In this document: piece by piece, positions 22,785-32,400 of the stretch
Position numbering within the stretch: the stretch's first letter is position 1
Layout: every line of letters starts with the position of its first letter
Source of the DNA: Siderastrea siderea
Lineage: Eukaryota > Cnidaria > Anthozoa > Scleractinia > Rhizangiidae
Reading direction: 5' to 3'
Length of the DNA stretch: 64,000 nt
Assembly (NCBI GenBank): GCA_964030785.1
Contig: OZ034971.1
Span: forward strand, 19,718,365-19,782,364
Notes under the pieces: generated by a model
The model's input: the letters and a program-made list of their open reading frames with translations, nothing else
Database searches by the model: none
Told to the model about the DNA's origin: nothing
Position numbers and translations under genes: made by a program

Positions 22785-22948
22785 ATGGCGTCGAGTAGTT
22801 TTTCCACACTTCTGGAGAGGGTGACTGCCTGTGGATTGAGCAGTGATTACCCAGGCCAAGTTGAAGTTCTTTCCCTAAAAGAATGCGCGAGAGACATCTC
22901 GCGGCATCTTCAATTGCGACCAAGTGCAGATAAAGCTGTTCACATTAA
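22785..22948 (+). CDS. Exon-like ORF inside the foldback element, interrupted by a nested TTAA element
   Basis: ATG at 22,785 opens MASSSFSTLLERVTACGLSS and continues DYPGQVEVLSLKECARDISR, then HLQLRPSADKAVHI where the TTAA at 22,945-22,948 and the nested palindrome begin. Mixed composition and amphipathic Leu/Arg/Glu spacing look like real helical protein rather than translated repeat, but I do not recognise the family. Just past the nested element (24,561-24,590) the sequence codes IQVVVLIARAG in one frame and meets a GTAATG donor, though the frame does not join cleanly across the TTAA. It may be a host gene's first exon captured by the element, or a real gene start invaded twice. Confidence 0.4.
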
Positions 22949-24556
22949 GGTGTTTCGATACAGTTTTTTTGAGACCATACCTAACTTTTTGAATCGGCTG
23001 TTAGACAGTCTTCTCCTTGTCAGATCAACGTGAAATTTGCAATACTTGTTGGCTTTGGATTGAACTTTAGCGTGGTTTACATTTTGTAAAAATCGATATT
23101 TCCATGACAACGATAAACAAAAATCCTCAAAAACACTAAAATTGAAATTTTGCACGAACTAGATTTCGCTTCGAAAAGCAAATACCAACATCTTAAACTG
23201 TGGTGTATGGCAAACAAAATATTCAAGAACAAAAAAATTCTGTATGTTTGTTTTGAAGCAAATCACAAAAACATTTTCAACCTTAGTTTTTGCCTAGTAA
23301 TAGTAAATGCACCGAAAAATAATCAACGCTTTGATGAAATGGCTAGTAAATACTGTTAAAATGTGTCTTTAACTTACTATTTTACGCCTAGAAAGTTTTG
23401 TTGAAACTGGTGTTCGCGATCTCGAGAACGACTTGTTTTTCTAAGATCATTCGCGTAATAATTTTGTGGTAATTTTTTATTTTGAGCGCTTTTACGAAAA
23501 TCTTAAGAACGGCTCGATAGATTTTTTTAAAACATTAAATATGCGTGCTTGACGATGTGACCAATTTTAGTTTTGAGTCTTATTAACATTGATTCACTGG
23601 AACACTTTTAGATTTAACGTTAAAAGAGGATGTATGAACCGACGGAGAAGGTTGCGTTACAAATTCACGGTTAGCAAGTGGATGTTAATATATTCAAAGT
23701 AATGCGTCATCCATTGCTTCGTGATTTTTATCTGGTTTCTTTGTTCTTTGTTGTACTGTAGATTACAATGAAAAGTAAAAATCACGGAGGAATGCATTGC
23801 GCATTACTTTGAATATATTAGCATTTACTTGCCAACTGTTTACATGTAACGCAAGCCTTTCCGTCGGTGCATACATCCTCTTTAACGTTAAATCTAAAAG
23901 TGTTCCAGTGAATCAGTGTTAATAAGACTCAAAACTAAAATTGGTCACATCGTCAAGCACCCGTGTTTAATGTTTTAAAAAAATCTATCGAGCCGTTCTT
24001 AAGATTTTCGCAAAAGCGCTCAAAATAAAAAATTACCACAAAATTATTATGCGAATGATCTTAGAAAAACAAGTCGTTCTCGAGATCGCGAACACCAGTT
24101 TCAACAAAACTTTCTAGGCGTAAAATAGTAAGTTAAAGACACATTTTAACAGTATTTGCTAGCCTTTTCATCAAAGCGTTGATTATTTTTCGGTGCATTT
24201 ACTATTACTAGGCAAAAACTAAGGTTGAAAATGTTTTTGCAATTTACTTCAAAACAAACATACAGAATTTTTCTGTTCTTATATATTTTGTTTGCCATAC
24301 ACCACAGTTTGAGATGCTGGTATTTGCTTTTCGAAGCGAAATCTGGATCGTGCAAAATTTCAATTTTACTGTTTTGCAGGATTTTTGTTTATCGTTGTCA
24401 TGGAAATATCGATTTTTACAAAATGTAAACCACGCTAAAGTTCAATCCAAAGCCAACAAGTATTGCAAATTTCACGTTGATCTGACAAGGAGAAGACTGT
24501 CTAACAGCCGATTCAAAAAGTTAGGTATGGTCTCCAAAAAACTGTATCGAAACACC
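22949..24556. mobile_element. Nested near-perfect palindromic element flanked by TTAA
   Basis: Starts GGTGTTTCGATACAGTTTTT and ends with its complement AAAAACTGTATCGAAACACC, each next to TTAA (22,945-22,948 and 24,557-24,560). The two arms of about 0.75-0.8 kb match closely along their length around a spacer centred near 23,757. Mirror ORFs at 23,150-23,359 (plus) and 24,146-24,355 (minus) differ at scattered positions, showing the arms have diverged slightly. No transposase. Confidence 0.85.
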
Positions 24557-24689
24557 TTAAATTCAAGTTGTCGTTTTAATAGCCCGAGCAGGTAATGTTA
24601 TTGCATTTTGTTCTGGAGTTACTGAGTTCCATAATTTTGGCCACAGGTACCTCATGGCACACTCAGCAGTCGCGCCACTCTCGTGCCCT

Positions 24690-24960
24690 CCGGCGCCCGG
24701 GGCGGGGGCGGGGGGGGGTGGAAGGGGGCTTTTGACCAATGTTTGGGTGTAGGGGGTGACGCTGCGGGTTGACAGTTTAGGACAGAAAAACGAAATGGAC
24801 TGTCCATCGTGCTGACCATACCCGGCTGGGGAAGACGCGCGTAACATTATATACCATGTTTAGGGACAGAGACCATAAACCGTATCCTTTCTGAGCGGCA
24901 CACCCCAGTATAGTCCACAAAAGGGAGTAACCCTCCCTTCCGGGCGGGTGGAGGGGGAGT
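24690..24960. repeat. Dispersed GTTTAGGACA-type repeat
   Basis: Contains TTTGGGTGTAGGGG, TTTAGGACAGAAAA and a TTATATACCATGTTTAGGGACAGA stretch that recur at 48.48-48.86 kb. GC-rich compared with its surroundings (GGCGGGGG-type tracts near 24,700). Confidence 0.6.
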
Positions 24961-26233
24961 GCCGTGTTTAGCACAACGATAGCACGATGTGATTTCAGAC
25001 GCCAAAAATTGAACTTCAATGCAATCTTCCTTGGTAGCAGTTCGAGCGAGTGAGACGCGAAAGCCACGCGGGCCCCTACGAGAACTCGCCCGTAAAAAAC
25101 TCCTTTCTGGAGCTTATGCTAACATGTAATCCAACAAAGTACTGGCTATCTGTTGCAAGTTTTTTTTTCTTTTTAACTTTCCACCAAGTTTTTATCTCAA
25201 ATCACATGACAGAAATCGAATACATGACTCTCTCTGACCTCTCTGTCAGTGTGGTGTGACACGTGCGGGTCAGTGTAGAGGTCACCTGTCTTTCCACTTA
25301 TTCCTCTACGCGATGAGTTTAAAATATCTTCGTTCAATCAGGAAACTGAAAATTCGTTTGTTTACAGTTTGGAAGTTTTTCTATTGTATTGTTGCTTTTT
25401 CGGTTGGCAAGGTGTTTTCGATGTTTTCGATGTTATCTTGGTTGAGTTGAATGAGTGGATTCCTGTCTCGTTGAAATGCCGTTAAAAATCTGCTTTGTTT
25501 TAACATAATAAGACTCAGCACGACTCAAGAAAGCAGAACTTTCTTTCAAAGATCAGGAAAAACATTGTGCGTGAATGTGTATCTTATGGTGAGCCTATCT
25601 TAAACGACCTTTGTAATTGTTCAGACTGTTAGCAGTATTCCAGGAATTAAATCTGTTATTTGCGTATAATTCTACCTGCTCAGATCACTAAACAGTAAAA
25701 ATTTACTGACGGGAAGTATTTAATTCCCAAAGCTGTAACTTTCCTTGTTAAAAGTACAGTGACAGAGCTTTCTTTCTGTGTAGTCTTAATCACTGAATAA
25801 TACATACCAGATGCCGTTTTAAGCGGCCAAAGTTGGCCTTCATTTTACCTTGTGATAAACGAGGTTAAGAGCGGCTCGATAAAAACGCCGCTTGAAAAAG
25901 TTCGAAACCAAACATTGGCAAATTTATTACATAGTTTAAAGTGTAAAGGTTCAATAATATTCGTGGTTTGTTTCGTTTTAAAAGAATCTTTTTTACGCTC
26001 TCACCGGCTTCCTAAAGTTGAGTGAGAATTTGACCCGTTTAGAGACCCTAAAACCGCCATTTTATGCATTGTTCGAACTTTTTAAATTTTCGTCCGTTAA
26101 GTAACTCGTTGGAACTTTTGATTATTTTTCCTTGAATTAGCTTACCCAAAGGGATGTTTTGGCAAAATAAAAAAAAATCCGATTTTTAGTGAGTGTCTTT
26201 CGATTCTCTATATTCTCAGAAAATGGCTCTTAA

Positions 26234-28060
26234 ATAACCTGAACCCTCAAAAGAATGCGACAAGTATTCAGACTATTTAAAAAATCCTATCTGTGGCTCC
26301 CTTTTAATTCTGTCTTAATAGTGTTTTTTTATTTATTTATTCGTTTATTCATTCATTTATTTATTCATTTATTTATTTATTTATTTATTTATAATTATTT
26401 ATATTTTTTTCTGGCTGCCTTACGATTTGACTCTGTAACCCCAATTGTTTTAATCGGTACCTGCAGGCAACCATTTCTATTTATTTATTTGCAGTGTTTA
26501 ATTGAAGAGGGAGTTAACAATGAGGAAACCGAACGTGCATCGAATATCACGCATTTCGAACCCAAAAATGTGGAAAGAGAAAGTCAACAACACTTCCAAC
26601 ACTATAAAGAAACAGTCAAATGGTTTCGTTTTGAAAGCAAAATGGCTTAAGCCAATCCATGCGCATTAAACTGGGTAACGTTTAATTTTTTCTTACTTTT
26701 GCTTACGAACTAACTGGTAAGTTTCTTTTTTGTAAGTTACGGCGTATGATCATCAGTATTTAGCTTTAGCCGTACTATTTTCCCCTGGCAATTTTCGTAA
26801 CTTGATTTTTGTGGATAAGTGAAATCCAAGATTACCTTCTTTAATTTTTAAAACACTTACTAACTAACTGCACAAAAATATGCGTACACGTACATACACG
26901 TACCCTGTGGATTTCACCGCTGTTATCTTTCCTTAAGACGCGTCTTCGTCACCCTTTGTCAAAAAAAATGACACCTAACCGTTTCGAGGAGTGGCTTTAT
27001 ACTTTCACCCAAAACTGGTTGGACGGGTTTTTGCACTTGTCACTGACACCAAGGCCAATGTCGTTTTTCAGGTAACTGGGCTCTTACCCAGTGTCAGCTC
27101 CTTCAAAGCACGTCTTTGTGACCACAAACTTGCAGGTATATACTTATACAGTTAAGCAGCCAATCAGAAGCCAGCCGGACAACTCTTTCTGTTTTCTCTC
27201 CGTTAAAGAAAAAAGTGACCAATATCAAGTGAGTTTATCGCTTCAATGTTTTGGTAGAAACAAACAATATTAACAGTGTACCTGTTAACTAAGCATTGGC
27301 TAACAGACCACAAATTTGTTAGAAGAAGACACGTCTTGGAGAATTATATATTCACCGACAGCACGGATGCGAGGAAAATAAAGGGCATGTAAATTTGCTC
27401 TTATCTGAAATGAATTAATAACAAGTTCTAATATGTAGTTATAGTAAATGGTCCAATATAAATTGCAAATAAGCGTCATGTGACTTTTTGCATGTCACCA
27501 TTGAAGGTTTGCGGTATTACATTTTTGCGATTCCAATAAAGTTATCTGTTTCCAAAAGTTTACTTATAAACGAAATGTCTTACAATGACAACAAAGTCTG
27601 TATTTTGCAAATAAAACATCTGAAACAACAAAATTAATGACGTTGATTTGAAGTGAACTCAGTAACATATAGTTTGTATTGAAGATTTCTTATCGCCTGG
27701 AGTTCGTGGCATTCACATATTAATTTCTATAGTGAAGTGAGTGAATTTCGCGGATCGAGCGGTAATATTGTTGCAGAAATCATTGACCAAGATCTTTGTT
27801 CAAAATCACTTATTAACTTAAAAATCCAACGGATGAAAACATTTTAGCTGTTTCATTACTCAAATAAAATTAAAATTTATTCCAAGGTTAAAGAAAGGGG
27901 CATCATCCAATTAATGATAAAAAACAGCGAAAAATACAACGACGTTTACAAGGAACGGTTGTTGTGGGTGAGTTTACACTCCTTATGCGTCAGAATAAAT
28001 TAACACTTAAACAGTGTAATATTCTATTCCAAGTGTTAATTTATTCTGACATATTCTTCC
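26234..28060. other. Non-coding stretch with (ATTT)n microsatellite
   Basis: An ATTT-rich simple repeat fills 26,325-26,400. The long plus frame at 26,255-26,650 mostly translates this repeat. Nothing else recognised up to the hairpin at 27,988. Confidence 0.5.
27988..28049. repeat. Perfect 20-bp-arm hairpin
   Basis: GTCAGAATAAATTAACACTT at 27,988-28,007 is exactly complementary to 28,030-28,049, with a 22-base spacer. The homologous block near 59.6 kb lacks it, so it is probably a tiny inserted element. Confidence 0.85.
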
Positions 28061-28099
28061 CGAACATTGTGGTCTTCACTGGTCAGCTGTCTAATAAAA

Positions 28100-28500
28100 C
28101 TACCGAGTATTCACTTCCTGTCCTTATTGTTTAGTTAGTTCAAACCTGACTACAATCAATTAAGATTGTGTTGCTTAATCTTTTTAATATGCGCGAATAT
28201 AACGACATTCTGCTAATGGGATGATTTGTCACTTCCATGAAATGCAGAACACTTTTGACCAATTATTAGATTGTACGCTACAACTACAATCCCACAGATT
28301 TTATTTAAACGTAAGTACCAAGAGGCTGAGCCTAAAGCCGTGTTTTCTACATGCTAGAATAAAGGAACGATCTCTCAGCGTATACATCATTCTTAAACTA
28401 CCCACCATAGCTACGAGGTCAAGAGAACAGGCTTCTTCACAGCCTCGCCTCTCACGAAACAAAGAGCCATTTCTGTTTGTTTATATTTTTAGTATCCGTG
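28100..28500 (+). repeat. Segmental duplication, partial copy B
   Basis: 28,110-28,270 matches 59,620-59,850 (shared CTTCCTGTCCTTATTGTTTA and GCGAATATAACGACATT-type words). 28,360-28,490 matches 1,319-1,430 and 51,545-51,630 (shared CTCAGC.TATACATCATTCTTAA). The two parts adjoin here but are far apart elsewhere, so this copy is rearranged. Confidence 0.75.
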
Positions 28501-28822
28501 GGGCATTATCTGATAAGTTTTCGATTGCTGTCTTGATATGATTTTTAGCGGAGCTCGCGGAGCACCATGGGTAAGTAAATTTGGTAACCCGTTGATCCGA
28601 AAGGTTTTGGTTCTGACGTCAGCGTACGTCCATCCGTCCGTCCGTCCGTACAGATTCTGGGGGAGGGTGAGGGGAGTCCCAAGACAACCCGACCGGGAGA
28701 GGCGAAATGCAATCTTTTCTTGTAGCTGATGTAAACAATAGGGCGGCTGGTTCCTCGTGCACTCGATTATCAATACGATAATTGTAATACGTTCTTGGAA
28801 TGAAGACTTGTAACAGTTCATC

Positions 28823-29026
28823 ATGAAAAGGAAAAAGATTGCTTCAATCTCGATGGCGCATATGGAAGACATTGGAGAGCTTGAAGGCAAGAAATCCTCG
28901 TTCGAGGACATACTTGCTTTTTTCAAAGCTAAGGAGATCTGGAAAGGACCCGGCGACTTACGTTTAGATTTTCAAGTCCTTCTTTCAGTTCAGTGGCAAA
29001 GTAAATTACAGATTAATTTGATGTGA
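28823..29026 (+). other. Short ORF, unrecognised
   Basis: ATG at 28,823 opens 67 codons including ELEGKKSSFEDILAFFKAKE. Composition is protein-like, but I find no family match and no convincing splice sites, and it follows a GC-rich repeat at 28,540-28,730. Could be a small exon or chance. Confidence 0.2.
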
Positions 29027-29029
29027 ACT

Positions 29030-30470
29030 TACATTGTAAAAATTGTTTTATTGAGCGACTTTACATGTTTAGTAAATTACGGTAATTTTCTTGAAATGTT
29101 TTAAAAACTTCTTTAAAATAGCTGTAAAATTACCATGTAGTTCCCGTTTGCCGGCTTGCGAGTAACTTCAGTCGAGGGGAAAATTGAAGGCAGTTTGCTT
29201 TCCTAGGCAAACAAGTGCTTCGTATGTGAATGACATTTCCTGTTTTTGAAGGTTTCTTGTCCCTTTTTCTGTATTTATTCATTAAAGGAATTTTCGTTAG
29301 TGAGCAATCTCATATTAGGCTTAACGTAATTAAGCTCAATTTCCTTTTGAACTTTTGTGCGTAATTTTCAATATTTTTCTTAGAGCAATTCTAGTGTACT
29401 TTATTCGAAAAGTGGAAATAATGACTATTCTAGACTGAGTCTGTGTTGTTGTTTTCAATGTGGGTTGTTTTTCTTCAGCACGAATATTGAGCTGTTTTGA
29501 CTAATTCGTAATTTAGTACTCAACACCTGAAGAGTCGCTCTCTCGTCATTTTTAAGTTTATAGTCTTAGTGTAAACCGCCTTCTGTTTTTTGTTCAGTTG
29601 TGGAATATTTTATCTTCCTTATGTTGTGATATTGTTATACATTAGTTTCTTCATTTGAAGTGAATGACATTTCTGTCCCAATTTAGCGACTAAACATAGA
29701 ATCGCCGTTTCAGTGAGTGAGTTCAGTGTGGCATGTTTTTGTGTTCGTTTTGTAGTTTTTCACCGCTAAGCCATTTCAGTGCGTCTTTAGGTACAGATCG
29801 AAATGAAATCTTTATTTAAGTAACTATAAGCAAAGCATTTCTCGGTTTAAGTCCATTTTGTCGAAAATGAGACTCTAAAAGCTTCCTGAAATTAGTTCAG
29901 TGTGTTCTTGAAAGCGCCCGACTAATACTTCGCGGTTGAAAAACGTGTGCCATTTTCTCTTGATAATTATACGTGTGCTTGAAAGTTTCCGAAAACATTT
30001 TTTGGGTAATTTTTTTCAGTAAACGGATCGATGCCGGGAAAATGTTATTTATTTAAGCAAGATAGATTTCGAGAAATGTTTCTTGGTTAACAGAACTAAA
30101 CAGCCAGAGGGATGCATTGGAATCAGTGAGAAATCTGTATTTGTATGGAAAAGTCTGTCGAGTCGCTACCGGGAGCAACTTAACTGAGTTTTTTTAGCAA
30201 TTGTAGTTTTAAAAGTATTCTTCTTGAACTTAATAAGCTCGCTTTCGAAAGAATGCTACAAGAAGAGCTGTTGGTGAAAGTTGTGCTAAAGTCTTCTCTT
30301 TGAAGAAAATTAAGCCAACTTCCAGTTTCGTCAGCGGTCCGCATGTTTTCCCTTGCTGTTTTTCACCTCTTGGGGAATAACTGCACAACTAAAATTTACT
30401 TTATATTTAACATGAAAGATAGATGTGGAGCTCCGCTTTTAGGCTTGGCTAAATCTATATATTAGCGTTG
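29030..30470. other. AT-rich stretch without ORFs or recognised repeats
   Basis: No frame of note on either strand and no repeat matched by eye to the rest of the window. It lies between the partial duplication and the matrix-protein exon relic. Confidence 0.4.
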
Positions 30471-30474
30471 GTTT

Positions 30475-30845
30475 GATTAAACTTGTCACATCTGTAGCCA
30501 ATTTATCCAACGCCGTTGTCGAATTTCAAGTTATCTTTTGCACTTTGTCGATGAACTACTCTTACCCCTACTTGTTTTAATTTATCTCCTGTGCTGTTTT
30601 AACTGTAGTAAATATTTTTTTCCGTTGTTCATTTTTGCAAAACGAACTTTTCACTTTGATATCAGCTTTGGAAAACGAAACGAAACGTTCAAGCTAACAG
30701 GCTGGGAGACTGGGTTCGACACACAAGAGACCGAGTTACCAACCTACTGGAACACATCCTCCACCAAGGATGAAGATCGGTCAGCAGCTCAATTTTGTCG
30801 TCATGAGGAAACACGCTGATTCCCTGTAATCAGTGAAACCAGGAT
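30475..30845 (+). pseudogene. Broken copy of the skeletal-matrix-protein-like exon
   Basis: Upstream intron sequence (GATTAAACTTGTCACATCTG) and the exon start match 1-300, giving RTFHFD, NETFKL, TGFDTQETELPTYWNTS. Three lesions: the acceptor AAAGAG is GCAAAACG here with no AG; about 12 bases are missing where the intact copy codes ICLG; and after 30,830 the sequence jumps to the equivalent of 489, a deletion of about 190 bases. A (GGATAA)n run and a SINE follow. Confidence 0.85.
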
Positions 30846-30904
30846 AAGGATAAGGATAAGGATAATTTATTTAGCGTCAGGAACACAGGGAGAGTATGGA
30901 GTAA

Positions 30905-31165
30905 GGAGCAGGGATGGCGCAGTGGTGAGAGCGCTCGCCTCCCACCAATGTGGCCTGGGTTCGACTCCCGGTCCCGGTGCCATATGTGGGTTGAGTTTGT
31001 TGTTGGTTCTCGTCCTTGCCCCGAGAGGTTTTTCTCCGGGTACCTCGGTTTTCCCCTCTCCCCAAAAACCTACACATCCAAATTTCAATTCGATCTTGGA
31101 GGTGTCCCCAATTAGCATTCCGTGCTAAATACCGTTGACACCTAAATAAAGTGATTTATTATTCA
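30905..31165 (+). mobile_element. tRNA-derived SINE
   Basis: Polymerase III A box TGGCGCAGTGG at 30,914 and B box GGTTCGACTCC across 30,958-30,968 make a tRNA-like head. A body follows with GTTGTTGGTTCTCGTCCTTG and the tail CCCCAATTAGCATTCCGTGC, ending near AAATAAAGTGATTTATTATT. Copies or parts recur at 33,697, 57,700-57,830 (minus) and 60,926. Confidence 0.85.
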
Positions 31166-31167
31166 AC

Positions 31168-32400
31168 TGCATTCAGTCACTGCACGAAAAAACGGATTTA
31201 CAAGGATAGCAAAATCGCAGCAAATATCAAGTAAATACCATAAATGATTAAATTTGATCATATTTGGTCACATTCAAATGTCATGTTTGCACCACATTTG
31301 CATGAAAAGCAAATATGGTAAATACCGCGTTTACTCGATATTCATGCAACGTAGCAAATGTGAACAGGAAGTACACATTTGAGACGGATTTACTCCTACA
31401 GTAATTAAGAAGTGAAGTTAAATATTTGCTGCCCCAAAAGATGGATTTGCATGGGTGGCAAATATGAACCAAATACCATGTTTACTGTACTTTGATAATA
31501 TTTGCACATCAGTCAAATTTTGTGTTTGGAGCACATTTGCAAGCAAAGCAAAGTTGGTAAATACCGCGTTTACTCGATAGTTACCTGGACAGCAAATATG
31601 AAGCAAATGCCCTGTTTGCTTTACTTTGGTCATATCTGCACGTAAATCAAATGACGTCTTTGCACCACATTTACAAACAAAGCAAAGATGGTAAATACCG
31701 CGTTTACTCGATGTTTACGTGGACAGCCAATATGAAGCAAATACCATGTTTGCTTTACTTTGGCCATATCTGCACGTACATCAAATGACGTGTTTGCACC
31801 ACATTTACAAACAAAGCAAAGATGGTAAATACCGCGTTTACTCGATGTTTACATAGATAGCAAATATGAAGCAAATGCCATGTTTGCTTTACTTTGGCCA
31901 TATCTGCACGTACATCAAATGACGTGTTTGCACCACTTTTACAAACAAAGCAAAGATGGTAAATGCCGCGTTTACTCGATGTTTACATGGATAGCAAATA
32001 CGAAGCAAATGCCATGTTTGCTTTACTTTGGCCATATCTGCACATAAATCAAATGACGTGTTTGCACCACATTTATAAACAAAGCAAAGATGGTAAATAC
32101 CGCTTTTACTCGATGTTTACATGGATAGCAAATATGAAGGAAATGCCATGTTAATTTTTTCTTTGGTCATGTTTGCACATGAATCAAATCTCGTGTTTGG
32201 GCCACATTAATTTTACCAGTGAAGCAAAGAAGATGAATACAGGTCTTTGCTCCATATTTACAAACGTGATAAATTTGTACACATTTAAGACAAATTCACC
32301 CAAAAGTAATTATGAAGCACGGTCAAACACAGTGTATATACTGCACGAAAAGATGGTTTTACCTGAATAGGAAATATGACAAAAATGCCAAGTTTGCCTT
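31168..32400 (+). repeat. 134-bp tandem repeat array with a transposon-like end motif
   Basis: TACCGCGTTTACTCGATG-type units fall at 31,562, 31,696, 31,830, 31,964 (variant) and about 32,098, a spacing of exactly 134 bases; older, more diverged units flank them (31,324; 32,200-32,400). Words such as AGCAAATATGAAGCAAATGC and TTTGCTTTACTTTGGCCATA recur. The array begins with CACTGCACGAAAA...CGGATTTAC at 31,168, whose complement ends the related repeat at 50,184-50,210. Confidence 0.85.

Larger units (their letters stand above)
21902..26229. mobile_element. TTAA-flanked foldback element with ~0.75-1.1-kb inverted arms
   Basis: The ends are GAGCCATTTTCTGAGGATAT at 21,902 and the inverted match ATATTCTCAGAAAATGGCTC ending at 26,229, each abutting TTAA (21,898-21,901 and 26,230-26,233). 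The left arm runs to about 22,655 and the right arm from about 25,092; the right arm carries about 390 extra bases (25,515-25,905) absent on the left. Mirror ORFs in the arms (22,240-22,488 minus and 25,256-25,450 plus) are copies of one another. The inner segment contains an exon-like ORF from 22,785 and a second TTAA-flanked palindrome. No transposase was recognised. Confidence 0.8.

Noticed and set aside
21902..26229. The large palindromes as pure assembly artefacts
   Set aside because: Arms differ by scattered substitutions and by a 390-base indel, and the ends coincide with TTAA sites, which favours real elements; long reads would still be the decisive test.
30867..31128. ORFs across the SINE (for example minus 30,867-31,118)
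   Set aside because: Translations of the SINE head and body; the same frames appear at the 60.9-kb copy.
31560..32110. Regular repeat array as a CRISPR
   Set aside because: Units are contiguous 134-bp repeats without unique spacers, in a eukaryotic context.
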